Shown: positions 1 to 7,779 of the stretch, in pieces | How positions within the stretch are numbered: the first letter of the stretch is position 1 | How the letters are laid out: each line of letters starts with the position of its first letter | Assembly: GCA_019243895.1 (NCBI GenBank) | Contig: JAFATP010000226.1 | Location: forward strand, 1-10,257 | Source: Alphaproteobacteria bacterium | GTDB taxonomy: Bacteria > Pseudomonadota > Alphaproteobacteria > Rickettsiales > SXRF01 | DNA: 10,257 nucleotides | Direction: 5' to 3' | Translations under genes and position numbers: made by a program | Notes under the pieces: model-generated | What the model saw: the letters and a program-made list of their open reading frames with translations, nothing else | Database searches by the model: none | What the model was told of the DNA's origin: nothing

Positions 1-32
1 AAATTTTACTATCTAAGACAATAGTTAAGGCA

Positions 33-932
33 ATGCTGAAAAATCTTCTACGCATTAAAAACGATCAACCCAAGCGTGTCAGCTGGAAAGAGCTGTTGCG
101 GCGGCACGCGCCGCTGCTGCTGCCTGCGGCGCATGACGGGCTGACCGCCAAGCTGATCGAGCATCTGGGATTTAAAGCCTATCAGGTGGGCGGCTTCGCA
201 CTGGCGGGCGCGCGCCATGGATTTCCGGATATCGATCTGGTGCATTACGGCGAGCAAAGCGCCGGGGTGCGCAACATTCTGGCCGCGTCCTCGCTGCCGG
301 TGATGGTGGACGCCGATGACGGCTACGGCGATGTGAAGAACGTCACCCGCACCATTGAAGGTTATGAGGCGTTGGGAGCTTCCGCGATTTTCTTTGAAGA
401 CCAGCTGGCGCCCAAGGAATGCGGCCACATGGAGGAAAAAGAGGTTATCCCGGCGGATAAGATGGTGGCGCATGTGAAGGCGGCGGTGGCGGCGCGCTCA
501 AAGCCGGAAACCTTTCTCATCGCCCGCACCGATGCGCGCTATCAATACGGTCTGGATGAAGCCATGCGCCGCGCCGAGCTTTACTTAAAGGCAGGGGCGG
601 ACGGCATTTTCATCGAAGCGCCCGGCAGCGTGGAGGAGCTGGAGGCCATCGGCAGGCGTTTCAAAGGCACGCCGATGATCGCCAACATGCTGGAAGGCGG
701 CGGCAAAACCCCTGTCCTCACGCCGCACGAGCTGCATGGCATGGGGTTTGATATGATCACCTATCCCACCACCGTGCTATTCCGCGTCACCAGAGCCATC
801 GAACGGGCGCTTAAGGATATCTTAAACGGCACGCCGATGTCCCAAGAAGACAGCGTGACGTTCAAGGAGTTTGAAACCATCGTGGATAAGCAAAAATGGA
901 CGGACATCGAAAAACGCTGCGGTAAGGGATGA
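33..932 (+). CDS. Isocitrate lyase/PEP mutase superfamily enzyme
   Basis: This 299-residue cytoplasmic protein fits the isocitrate lyase/phosphoenolpyruvate mutase superfamily. These are Mg-dependent TIM-barrel enzymes that make or break C-C or P-C bonds next to a carboxylate; 2-methylisocitrate lyase and oxaloacetate decarboxylase are examples. Seen in the sequence: the metal-binding acidic motif VDADDGYGD (D93, D95, D96), the family loop motif KECGH at residues 128-132 containing the catalytic-type Cys130, and the IARTDAR strand. The C-terminal half has the usual 'AGADGIFIEAP' and 'TPMIANMLEGG' strands. The length is normal for the short (non-glyoxylate-cycle) branch. The loop reads K-E-C-G-H rather than the K-[KR]-C-G-H of isocitrate and methylisocitrate lyases, so the exact substrate cannot be named. 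The ATG at 33 is the only plausible start; AAGG at 27-30 lies very close to it, so it is a weak ribosome site. The 71-nt gap to the next gene and a candidate promoter there suggest separate transcription. Confidence 0.88.
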   Translation: MLKNLLRIKNDQPKRVSWKELLRRHAPLLLPAAHDGLTAKLIEHLGFKAYQVGGFALAGARHGFPDIDLVHYGEQSAGVRNILAASSLPVMVDADDGYGDVKNVTRTIEGYEALGASAIFFEDQLAPKECGHMEEKEVIPADKMVAHVKAAVAARSKPETFLIARTDARYQYGLDEAMRRAELYLKAGADGIFIEAPGSVEELEAIGRRFKGTPMIANMLEGGGKTPVLTPHELHGMGFDMITYPTTVLFRVTRAIERALKDILNGTPMSQEDSVTFKEFETIVDKQKWTDIEKRCGKG

Positions 933-940
933 GAAAACTG

Positions 941-968
941 CTGCAACCATTTTAACTCTGGTTATAAT
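941..968 (+). promoter_or_regulatory. Candidate sigma70-type promoter for the glucoamylase-family gene
   Basis: A perfect TATAAT lies at 963-968, preceded by a weak -35-like CTGCAA at 941-946 with a 16-nt spacer. It sits just after the stop of the upstream enzyme gene and 36 nt before the next start codon. The -10 match is good and the -35 poor, so this is a sequence-based suggestion only. Confidence 0.4.
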
Positions 969-1003
969 CCGTTAAATAGTTAGGCCTTGATATAAGGAAA
1001 CGG

Positions 1004-2491
1004 ATGATGGGAAAGAGCGGCGCCGGCGATTGGCCGGCAGATGGCCACCGAGAACCGGAACAGATATCACGGCGAGACTTTCTTAAGGCGGCAGGGGTTG
1101 CTGCACTTTCTCTCGGTGCGGAAACGGCGCCGCCCGGCGCGGACCCATCGAAGCCATTTGTCTTTTCCCCGGAAGATAATGGATTATTAGATGAGATCCA
1201 GGAGCAGACGCTAAAGTATTTCTGGGATTTCGGCCACCCGGCAAGCGGCATGGCGCGTGAGCGCAGCAATGGCATAGAAGCCTATGACACCGACGTGGTG
1301 ACCACCGGCGGCACCGGCTTTGGCATTATGGCGATGGTTGTTGGAGTGCAGCGCGAATGGCTGCCGCGCGCCGATACGGTGAAGCGAATTACGCGGATCG
1401 TTGATTTCCTTTCCCGGCCCGAAACCGATAAGTTCCATGGCGTGTTTCCGCACTGGCTGGATGGCAAAACCGGCAAGGCGGTGCCTTTCTCGCCGATGGA
1501 TGACGGCGCCGATCTCGTGGAAACGTCATTCCTTATGATGGGCCTGCTCTGCGCCCGCCAGTATTTCCAAGGCAAAACGAGCGAGGAAAAGGATTTACGG
1601 GAAAAGATCAATCAACTGTGGGAAGCGGTGGACTGGCAGTGGCATACGCGGGACGGCAGCAATAATTTATACTGGCATTGGAGCCCCAACCACGCGTGGC
1701 AGAAGAATATGCCGATCAGCGGCTGGAATGAATGCCTGGTGACGCATGTGCTGGCGGCATCGGCGCCCAAGCCCGAACACCGCGTGCCGCCGGAGGTGTA
1801 TCATCACGGCTGGGCGCGGCACGGCGCCATGAAGAATGGGCGCAGTTATCACGGCACGCCGCTGCCGCTGGGACCGGATGGGGGCGGACCGCTGTTCTTT
1901 ACGCAGTATTCCTTCATGGGGCTTGATCCGCGCGGGCTCAAAGACGCGTATGCCGATTACTGGGAGCAGAATTGCAACCATGCCCGCATCAATTATGAGC
2001 ATTGCGTGAAAAATCCCAGGCGGCATAAAGGATATGGGCCGAACAGCTGGGGGCTTACCGCCAGCGACGATGGCGACGAGGGATATGCCGTGCATTCGCC
2101 CACCGAGGATTCCGGAGTCATTTCGCCTACCGCGGCGGCGGCGACTCTGCCTTATCTGCCGAAGGAATCACTGGCGGCGCTGCGGCGCTTTCGCGAGGAC
2201 GAACGTATCTGGCGCAAAGACGGTTACGGGTTTGTGGACGCATTTAACGCCGATAAGGGGTGGTACGCCAAAACCTATCTTGCCATTGATGAAGGCCCTA
2301 TCGTCGGGATGATCGAGAACGCGCGCACTCAATTGCTATGGAACCTATTCATGAGCTGTGACGAGGTGAAGCAGGGGTTGAAAACGCTGGGATTCAAAAG
2401 CCAGCTGCACCTGGAATCTCCTGATCCCGTTGTCTCGCCTTTCATCGAAAACATACGTCTCGCGCCGCAGGGCTTTGAGCATCGGCCCTAG
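1004..2491 (+). CDS. Tat-exported glucoamylase-family (GH144-like) glycoside hydrolase
   Basis: A 495-residue protein of the 'glucoamylase' family (Pfam Glycoamylase, COG5368). Characterised GH144 relatives are endo-beta-1,2-glucanases, so a beta-glucan substrate in the periplasm is plausible but inferred. The N-terminus carries a textbook twin-arginine signal: SRRDFLK at residues 22-28, followed by an Ala/Leu-rich stretch to about residue 42, so it should be exported folded. The mature protein begins with the family block 'LLDEIQEQTLKYFWDF', then 'VTTGGTGFGIMAM' and 'DDGADLVETSFLMMGLL'. The C-terminal Glycoamylase domain (roughly residues 270-480) includes 'FFTQYSFMGLDPRG', 'NSWGLTASD' and 'AIDEGPIVGMIENART'. 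Length is normal for the family. AAGGA at 994-998 serves the ATG at 1004 or the in-frame ATG at 1007. It appears monocistronic, between a candidate promoter and an intrinsic terminator. Confidence 0.9.
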   Translation: MMGKSGAGDWPADGHREPEQISRRDFLKAAGVAALSLGAETAPPGADPSKPFVFSPEDNGLLDEIQEQTLKYFWDFGHPASGMARERSNGIEAYDTDVVTTGGTGFGIMAMVVGVQREWLPRADTVKRITRIVDFLSRPETDKFHGVFPHWLDGKTGKAVPFSPMDDGADLVETSFLMMGLLCARQYFQGKTSEEKDLREKINQLWEAVDWQWHTRDGSNNLYWHWSPNHAWQKNMPISGWNECLVTHVLAASAPKPEHRVPPEVYHHGWARHGAMKNGRSYHGTPLPLGPDGGGPLFFTQYSFMGLDPRGLKDAYADYWEQNCNHARINYEHCVKNPRRHKGYGPNSWGLTASDDGDEGYAVHSPTEDSGVISPTAAAATLPYLPKESLAALRRFREDERIWRKDGYGFVDAFNADKGWYAKTYLAIDEGPIVGMIENARTQLLWNLFMSCDEVKQGLKTLGFKSQLHLESPDPVVSPFIENIRLAPQGFEHRP

Positions 2492-2504
2492 CTCGTAACA
2501 AAGT

Positions 2505-2535
2505 CATTGCGCGAGCGCTGTGCATTGTTTTTTTT
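2505..2535 (+). terminator. Rho-independent terminator after the glycoside hydrolase gene
   Basis: Stem arms 2505-2512 and 2520-2527 pair with one T-T mismatch and one G-U pair around a 7-nt loop (2513-2519). Eight consecutive T follow at 2528-2535. It starts 13 nt after the stop codon at 2489-2491. The uridine run on the + strand gives the direction. It separates the hydrolase gene from the receptor operon. Confidence 0.7.
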
Positions 2536-2653
2536 GCCAATAAAGGCCGTAGTCGTAGTAATGTTGCAGTTCCGCCTAAGCCAATTCACCACTTTTTTAC
2601 CTTTCTGCCATAGATTGCCGCGTATTTTAGGGTAGTCTGTCTTGGAGCGCGTC

Positions 2654-4618
2654 ATGAAATTCATTTCCTCGGTATTTCCCATGATTTTCCTGGCCGCCGC
2701 GGCCCAGGCGCAGCAAACCGCGCCCGTCGATTCGGAGATGGAGGAGATCCTCTCGCTGGATATCGCTGATCTCACCGTCACCTCCGCCTCCAAGCGCGAG
2801 CAGAAGCTGTCCGACGTGCCCGCCGCCATTTACGTCATCTCCCATGAAGACCTGCACCGCGCCGGCATCACCTCCATCCCTGAGGCGCTGCGCATGGTGC
2901 CGGGCATGGAGGTGGCGCAAACCGCGAGCAACGCCTGGGCCGTCAGCGCGCGCGGCTTCAACAGCGCGTTCGCCAACAAGCTGCTGGTGCTGATCGACGG
3001 CCGCACCATTTACACCCCCATCTTCTCCGGCACCTATTGGGACGACCAGAGCGTGCCCATCGAAGACATCGACCGCATCGAGGTCATCCGCGGCCCCGGC
3101 GCCAGCCTATACGGCGCCAATGCGGTGGACGGCATCATCAACATCATCACCAAGAGCGCGGCGGACACGCAGGGCAATATGGTTTCGGCGGGAGGCGGCA
3201 CGCGCGAGGGCTTCATCGAGGGCCGACACGGCGGACAAAGCGGCGACGCGTTTTACCGCGCTTACGGCCAGTTCAGCGATTACGGGCAGATGCGGCGCCC
3301 CGGCGGCGATAGCGATCATGACCGCTGGGATCGCGCGCGGTCCGGCTTCCGCGTGGATGGCAAAGGCGCGGAAAAAGACAGCTACACGCTGGAGGGCGAC
3401 GCCTATGACGGCCGCCAGAGCGCGCAGCAGACCTTCGCCACCGCCACCCCGCCCTTCTCCGCCACCACCATCCGCGATAATTCCTCTTACGGCGGCGACA
3501 TCCTAGGGCGTTGGAACCATGAAATCTCCAAGGATTCCGTCATAAGCCTCCAGGCCTATGTGGATCATTACTCGCGACTGGAGGCCATCGACGGCCAGCA
3601 CGTGACCACGGGCGATATCGAGTTTCAGCACAATCTGCGGCTGGACGAACGCAATAACTTCATCTGGGGCGCCGGCGCGCGTGTCCATACGGATGATCTG
3701 ACCGGCTCGTTCGCCGCCAATTTCAACACCAGCCAGCAAACGCACGAAACGTTCAATGCCTTCGCGCAGGATGAATACGCGCTGATTCCCTCCACGCTCT
3801 ACGCCACGCTCGGCTCCAAGTTCGAATACAATGATTTCACCGGCTTCGAGGTGGAGCCGAGCGCGCGGCTTACCTGGCATCCGGTTTCCAACCAGACCGT
3901 GTGGGCGGCGGTTTCCCGCGCCGTCCGAACGCCGAGCGATGTGGACGAAGACGTGAACCTGGTCGCGGCGGTGCTGCCAGGCGCGCCGCCGACGGTGCTG
4001 CGCGTGGTCGGCAACCCGAATCAGAAATCGGAAGATCTGATCGCCTATGAGCTGGGCCACCGCATTCAGCCCACCCGCAGCCTTTCCTTCGACACCTCCG
4101 TTTTTTATAACCGCTTCACCAATCTGGAAACCATCGGTCAGCCCGGCGCGCCGGTGTTGAGCAACGGCATGTTGGTGGTGTCTTACATGTTCGACAATCT
4201 CGGCTCCGGTGATGTTTATGGGCTGGAAGAAAGCGCCAATTGGAACATCTCCCACCGCTGGCGGCTGACGGGGGGCTATAGCTATCTGCGCATGAACCTG
4301 GACGTCGCGCCGGCGGCCGCCGCCGACCTCCGCTCCACCGAGCGGCTGGCCCCGCGCCACCAGTTTTCCATTCGCTCATACTGGAACGTCACCGACAGCG
4401 TGCAATGGGACAACATGCTTTATTACGTAAGCGCCATATCCGCGCCAGCCGACGCCTATTTCCGTTATGACACGCGGCTCGGCTGGCAGATAACCCCCGG
4501 CATCGAGGCCAGCCTCATCGGCCGCAATCTGCTGCAGCACAGCCACCCGGAATTCCCCGTTATCCCGCAAACGGAGGTGCCCCGGAGCGCGCTTGCGGAA
4601 ATTACGTGGAAATTCTGA
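2654..4618 (+). CDS. TonB-dependent outer-membrane receptor
   Basis: A 654-residue TonB-dependent receptor, an outer-membrane beta-barrel with an N-terminal plug that either imports a ligand using TonB energy or senses it. A Sec signal peptide (about residues 1-20, ending AQA before QQ) is followed by a conserved 'LTVTSASKREQKLSDVPAAI' segment. The plug domain spans roughly residues 50-167, with 'IEALR'-type helix (here IPEALRMVPGME), LLVLIDGRTIY, and the diagnostic RGPGASLYGANAVDGIINIITK beginning at residue 146. The barrel runs to a terminal Phe (ITWKF), the usual outer-membrane assembly signal. The reading frame could open at TTG 2642, but GGAG at 2644-2647 sits 6 nt before ATG 2654, which fixes the start there. 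It heads an operon with a YfiR-like protein, a histidine kinase and a receiver, so a signalling role beside or instead of import is likely. The ligand is unknown; no cobalamin-riboswitch motif is visible upstream. Confidence 0.93.
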   Translation: MKFISSVFPMIFLAAAAQAQQTAPVDSEMEEILSLDIADLTVTSASKREQKLSDVPAAIYVISHEDLHRAGITSIPEALRMVPGMEVAQTASNAWAVSARGFNSAFANKLLVLIDGRTIYTPIFSGTYWDDQSVPIEDIDRIEVIRGPGASLYGANAVDGIINIITKSAADTQGNMVSAGGGTREGFIEGRHGGQSGDAFYRAYGQFSDYGQMRRPGGDSDHDRWDRARSGFRVDGKGAEKDSYTLEGDAYDGRQSAQQTFATATPPFSATTIRDNSSYGGDILGRWNHEISKDSVISLQAYVDHYSRLEAIDGQHVTTGDIEFQHNLRLDERNNFIWGAGARVHTDDLTGSFAANFNTSQQTHETFNAFAQDEYALIPSTLYATLGSKFEYNDFTGFEVEPSARLTWHPVSNQTVWAAVSRAVRTPSDVDEDVNLVAAVLPGAPPTVLRVVGNPNQKSEDLIAYELGHRIQPTRSLSFDTSVFYNRFTNLETIGQPGAPVLSNGMLVVSYMFDNLGSGDVYGLEESANWNISHRWRLTGGYSYLRMNLDVAPAAAADLRSTERLAPRHQFSIRSYWNVTDSVQWDNMLYYVSAISAPADAYFRYDTRLGWQITPGIEASLIGRNLLQHSHPEFPVIPQTEVPRSALAEITWKF

Positions 4619-4641
4619 ATAAATCGTCATAGGGTCGCCGC

Positions 4642-5214
4642 TTGAGCATGAAACACATCATTTGCTGGAAGAAGATGCCATCAGGATGGTGCCTGGGGGT
4701 TTTGCTTTTAATGTTAGCCGCGCCGGGTTTTCCCGCGCGCGCCGATGACCGCCAATACAAGGTGGAGGCCGCATTCCTTTATAATTTCTTTAATTACATC
4801 GTGTGGCCCGGCTATCATACGTCCGATGAAATGAAGCAGGCCACCATCTGCACCGACAGCGCCGACCCGGTGGCATCCTATCTGGATTATATCGCGCGCA
4901 CGCGCCGCCAGGAGCGCGCGCTGACGGTGCGCCCCTGGAGTATTGACGGCGATGTGGAGGGCTGCCAGTTGATTTATGTGCGGAATTTAAACGACAGCGC
5001 GCTGCACCGGCTCCAGCCCCTGACGTCGGGAAAAGGAGTGCTTCTGGTTTCCAGTACACCCCACTTCATTGAGAACGGGGGCATGGTGCAGCTGCAGAAA
5101 AGCGAGGAGGAGGATGGAGGCCACGTCCTCATTGAAATCAATAACACGGCCCTTAAGGCCGCCAACTTCCAGGTCAGCTCGCGCTTGCTAAGCCTGGCCG
5201 CGCAGGTGCTTTAG
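4642..5214 (+). CDS. YfiR-family (DUF4154) periplasmic regulatory protein
   Basis: A 190-residue protein of the YfiR/DUF4154 family. In Pseudomonas YfiBNR, YfiR is a periplasmic repressor that holds down the membrane diguanylate cyclase YfiN. Here the hydrophobic signal peptide ends near PARA before DDRQYK. The mature part shows the family pattern: 'YKVEAAFLYNFFNYIVWP' at the start, a Cys in 'TICTDS', a second Cys in 'GCQLIYV', 'GVLLVSSTPHFIENGGMVQL', and the C-terminal 'INNTALKAANFQVSSRLLSL'. The two cysteines may form the disulfide typical of the family (inference). The start is either TTG 4642, which has AGGG at 4631-4634 with a 7-nt spacer, or ATG 4648, which is less well spaced. It lies 23 nt after the receptor gene, and its stop directly abuts the kinase start. 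The probable job is to relay or gate a signal to the kinase's periplasmic domain. Confidence 0.88.
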   Translation: MSMKHIICWKKMPSGWCLGVLLLMLAAPGFPARADDRQYKVEAAFLYNFFNYIVWPGYHTSDEMKQATICTDSADPVASYLDYIARTRRQERALTVRPWSIDGDVEGCQLIYVRNLNDSALHRLQPLTSGKGVLLVSSTPHFIENGGMVQLQKSEEEDGGHVLIEINNTALKAANFQVSSRLLSLAAQVL

Positions 5215-6666
5215 ATGCCGCACACCCTCACCCAGAACATCTCCGCCTTTCATTCGCTGTCCATCCGCATCAAATTGCTCATCATCATTATCGGCATATG
5301 CGTAAGTGCGCTTGTTTGCTCTGCCGTGCTGGAAACCGCGTTCAACTGGGCCCGTGAGAAAGAGGTTCTGGTGAGCCGCCTGGCGATCACCGCGGAGATG
5401 ATCGGGCTGCAATCCGCCGCGGCTCTTGAATTCGTCGACGCAAAGGCGGGGGGGGAAGACCTGGCGCCGTTAGCCGCCGATGCGATGATCCGCAAGGCAT
5501 GCCTTTATAATGACGCCGGCGTTGTCTTCGCCTCTTATAATCAACGCCGCGAGGATATTGCGCCCGTTGACGCCCTCTGCCCGGCGGCGCGCGAGCAAGG
5601 CGTTCTTTTTTCTTGGAGTAATCTAGGCCTCTATCACGCGATTATCCATAACGGCCGGAAGATCGGATCGCTCTATATCGAGCGCGGCCTGAACGACGTC
5701 TATCACGGTTTCGCGCAGCAATCGCTGGAGAAGCTGGGCATCGTGCTCGCCATCATCGGCCTGGTATGGGCCTTTTCCTTTTACTTCCAGCGCATGATCT
5801 CGCAGCCTATCATGCAGCTCGCGGCGATCGCGCGCAGTTTCTCGCAGGATCGCACCCAGCGGGTGAAAGCGGTGAAGAAAGGCAATGACGAAGTCGGCGC
5901 GCTGGTGGACGCATTCAATGAGATGACGGAACGGATTTACACCAACGAGCAGCAGCTGAGCCAGGCCATCGAGGAGCTGACCAGCTCCAACACGGAGCTG
6001 GAGCGCTTCGCCTATAGCTGCTCGCACGATCTTCAGGAGCCGCTGCGCATGATCTCCAACTATGCGGCGCTGCTGGAAAAGAACGCTAAGCAGGCGCTGA
6101 CGCCGGAGACCGGGCAATACCTGGATTACATCACCGATGGCGCCAAACGCATGCGCGAACTGATCAGCGGCATTCTCTCTTATGCCCGCGTCGGCCATCA
6201 GGGCGAAGCGATGCAGCGGGTAGACGTTAACGCTTTGGTCGATTACGTGCTGCAAAACCTCAACGAGGCGATTAAGGAGCGCGGTGCACTGGTTCACAAA
6301 GTGGGGCCGATGCCGGTTGTTTACGGAAATAGGACGCTGCTGTTACAGATTTTCCAGAACCTGATCAGCAACGCCATGAAATTTTGCAAAACCGCCCCGG
6401 AGATATGGGTGAAGGCCGCCGAACAGCCTCAGGAGTGGGAGTTCTCGGTGCGGGACAACGGCATCGGCATCGACCCGAAATACCATAACCAGGTCTTTGA
6501 GATATTCAAGCGGCTGAACCGGCGTGAAGAATACCAGGGCACCGGCATTGGACTGGCTATTTTCAAAAAAGCGGTAGAATATCATGGCGGCCGTGCATGG
6601 ATAGAATCCGAATTGGGCAAAGGCACGACTTTCTTTTTCACGATTCCGAAGGAACGAAAGTCATGA
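5215..6666 (+). CDS. Membrane sensor histidine kinase with periplasmic CHASE8-like sensor and HAMP
   Basis: A 483-residue inner-membrane histidine kinase. TM1 is at about residues 18-38 (a run of I/L/V after RIKLL) and TM2 at about 174-193, with about 135 periplasmic residues between. The periplasmic part, with its post-TM1 'AREKEVLVSRLAITAEMIG' helix and 'AALEF' segment, resembles the CHASE8-type sensor of YfiN-like proteins. A HAMP domain (about 194-246, ISQPIMQLAAIA to EVGALVDAFNEMTERI) and a coiled coil follow. The HisKA domain has SHDLQEPLR with phospho-acceptor His271, the Cph1/phytochrome-kinase-like variant. The ATPase domain is complete: N386 in NLISNAMKF, D414 in DNGIGI, and GTGIGLAIFKKAV. 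ATG 5215 immediately follows the YfiR stop, implying translational coupling. There is no fused receiver; the partner is the receiver encoded next, overlapping by 4 nt. Likely input is via the YfiR-like protein, since YfiR acts on CHASE8 proteins elsewhere. Confidence 0.92.
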   Translation: MPHTLTQNISAFHSLSIRIKLLIIIIGICVSALVCSAVLETAFNWAREKEVLVSRLAITAEMIGLQSAAALEFVDAKAGGEDLAPLAADAMIRKACLYNDAGVVFASYNQRREDIAPVDALCPAAREQGVLFSWSNLGLYHAIIHNGRKIGSLYIERGLNDVYHGFAQQSLEKLGIVLAIIGLVWAFSFYFQRMISQPIMQLAAIARSFSQDRTQRVKAVKKGNDEVGALVDAFNEMTERIYTNEQQLSQAIEELTSSNTELERFAYSCSHDLQEPLRMISNYAALLEKNAKQALTPETGQYLDYITDGAKRMRELISGILSYARVGHQGEAMQRVDVNALVDYVLQNLNEAIKERGALVHKVGPMPVVYGNRTLLLQIFQNLISNAMKFCKTAPEIWVKAAEQPQEWEFSVRDNGIGIDPKYHNQVFEIFKRLNRREEYQGTGIGLAIFKKAVEYHGGRAWIESELGKGTTFFFTIPKERKS

Positions 6667-7109
6667 CCACCGCAGAAAAACAGTCCATGAACGTGCTGCT
6701 GATAGAAGATAATCCCGGAGACGTGCTGCTGACGCAGGAAGGGCTTAAGCACGCAGGCGTTCCCACCATGCTGAACGTGGCGCGTGACGGCGAGGAGGCA
6801 TTGCAGTATTTACGAAAGGGCGAAGGCTTTGCGGAGGCGGAGACGCCTGACCTGATCTTCCTCGATTTAAATCTGCCGCGCGTGAATGGGCGCGAAGTGC
6901 TGGAAGAGATTAAAAAAGACCCGGCCCTGCACCGCATTCCCGTGGTGGTGCTCACCAGCTCCGCCGCGCCCAACGATATTGCGGCCATGTATGACCGGTA
7001 CGCCAACTGCTATATCGTCAAGCCGGACGGTCTGGAGAAATATCTGCAAGTGGTGCAGTCGGTGAATGATTTCTGGCTGCGCACGGTCAGCCGGGCGCAG
7101 AGCAAATAA
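6663..7109 (+). CDS. Stand-alone Rcp1/CheY-like response regulator receiver
   Basis: A 148-residue single-domain receiver. Key residues are all present: acidic pocket E15-D16 (LLIEDNPGD), phospho-acceptor D68 in IFLDLNLP, T98 in VVVLTSS, and K120 in IVKP. The IEDNPGD start, the long insertion 'LRKGEGFAEAETPD' and the LNLPRVNG loop are features of the Rcp1 class that pairs with Cph1-like kinases, matching the HDLQEPLR kinase just upstream. No DNA-binding, GGDEF, EAL or other output domain follows, so the output must be through protein interaction or phosphotransfer to something outside this operon. The reading frame is open from an ATG at 6597, but AAGGA at 6649-6653, 9 nt before ATG 6663, and the 4-nt ATGA overlap with the kinase stop support 6663. 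It is the last gene of the operon. Confidence 0.93.
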   Translation: MTTAEKQSMNVLLIEDNPGDVLLTQEGLKHAGVPTMLNVARDGEEALQYLRKGEGFAEAETPDLIFLDLNLPRVNGREVLEEIKKDPALHRIPVVVLTSSAAPNDIAAMYDRYANCYIVKPDGLEKYLQVVQSVNDFWLRTVSRAQSK

Positions 7110-7148
7110 CAGGCGTCCCCGGTCGCCGCGCCTGCCCGCAGCAGGGCA
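7110..7148. terminator. Possible bidirectional hairpins between convergent genes
   Basis: Two GC-rich stems fill the gap between the receiver gene and the convergent DUF3833 gene: CAGGCG 7110-7115 with CGCCTG 7129-7134, and TGCCC 7133-7137 with GGGCA 7144-7148. They share two bases, so they are alternatives. There is no T-run on either strand, so intrinsic termination is doubtful; the position between convergent genes is the main argument. Confidence 0.3.
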
Positions 7149-7151
7149 TGG

Positions 7152-7688
7152 CTAAGGCTTGCGGAACACCACCGCCAGTTCGCCCAGCGTGAAGCCGAAT
7201 TTACGCATCTCCACCCGGTTGACCAGCGTATGCGCATCCACCGCGTAAAGCCAGTAATCCATATCCACGTCGTGCATCCCGCCGAGCACCGGAAGGCGCA
7301 ACACATAGCGAAGGTGCGCCGTATCGCCGTATTGCTCGCCGCGAGCAAGGCCGATTACGTCATTGGCGGTGGCGGTGAAATGATGCGCATCGCTGAAGCG
7401 CAGCTTCCACACGCGGCGATCCGTGTGCCCGTCGTTGAACGTGAAATCCTCCGCCAGTTCCCCCTCGTCGCCCCGCCATCCGGCCTGCATGCGGATGTGA
7501 AAGCGCGGCTCCGCCGTGCCGCGGTAATCGGTCAAAACGCCCCAGCCTTCGAACGCCCCGTTCATATAGCGCCGCAAGTCCAGCTCGGGCGTGCGCTCCG
7601 CATAATCTTCCGCGGCGGGGCGCGGGTGAACCGCCAGAGCGATAAGCGCCAGCGCGAACCCCAGCAACACCCACCGTATCCGCGTCAT
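7152..7688 (-). CDS. DUF3833 family exported or membrane-anchored protein
   Basis: A 178-residue protein matching the DUF3833 family, whose function is unknown. Seen: an N-terminal hydrophobic segment (about residues 6-20, WVLLGFALALIALAV) that is a signal peptide or anchor. It is followed by 'LRRYMNGAFEGWGVL', 'FHIRMQAGWRGDEGELAEDF', 'DDG'-like 'FNDGHTDRRVWKLRF', 'ATANDVIGLARGEQYG', 'DMDYWLYAVDAHTLVNRVEM' and the C-terminal 'FGFTLGELAVVFRK'. Many relatives are lipoproteins, but no lipobox cysteine is visible here. The frame extends upstream to 7760, but GGAG (complement of 7695-7698) sits 6 nt before the ATG at 7688, so that start is preferred. It is convergent to the receptor/kinase operon and divergent from the glucosaminidase gene, and is probably transcribed alone. 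The beta-rich, lipocalin-like look of the family is an impression, not a demonstrated fold. Confidence 0.85.
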   Translation of the reverse strand: MTRIRWVLLGFALALIALAVHPRPAAEDYAERTPELDLRRYMNGAFEGWGVLTDYRGTAEPRFHIRMQAGWRGDEGELAEDFTFNDGHTDRRVWKLRFSDAHHFTATANDVIGLARGEQYGDTAHLRYVLRLPVLGGMHDVDMDYWLYAVDAHTLVNRVEMRKFGFTLGELAVVFRKP

Positions 7689-7779
7689 CGCCGACTCCGT
7701 TGTTATCTCATCATCTTGCACACAGAAATACACCGGCTGGCGAAAATGCCCTAGCTGCAATATAATAATTCGTACAAAG

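Noticed and set aside
2536..2653. Cobalamin riboswitch or similar element before the receptor gene
   Set aside because: No B12-box-like GCCACTG or other known aptamer core is visible in the short AT-richer leader.
2642..2653. TTG start four codons upstream of the receptor ATG
   Set aside because: The GGAG ribosome site lies inside this extension and is correctly spaced only for ATG 2654.
3503..4360. Long minus-strand open frame (285 codons) inside the receptor gene
   Set aside because: It is antisense to a clear TonB-dependent receptor, its predicted protein is His/Arg/Gly-rich with no domain, and it is explained by GC-rich codon usage on the + strand.
5623..6297. Minus-strand open frame (224 codons) inside the histidine kinase
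   Set aside because: It is antisense to HAMP and HisKA coding sequence and has no recognisable domain; a composition shadow.
6597..6662. Upstream ATG for the receiver gene within the kinase gene
   Set aside because: It would add 22 non-conserved residues, whereas ATG 6663 has a good ribosome site and the ATGA overlap.
7230..7754. Plus-strand open frame opposite the DUF3833 gene
   Set aside because: The minus-strand protein has family motifs, a signal segment and a ribosome site; the plus-strand one has none.
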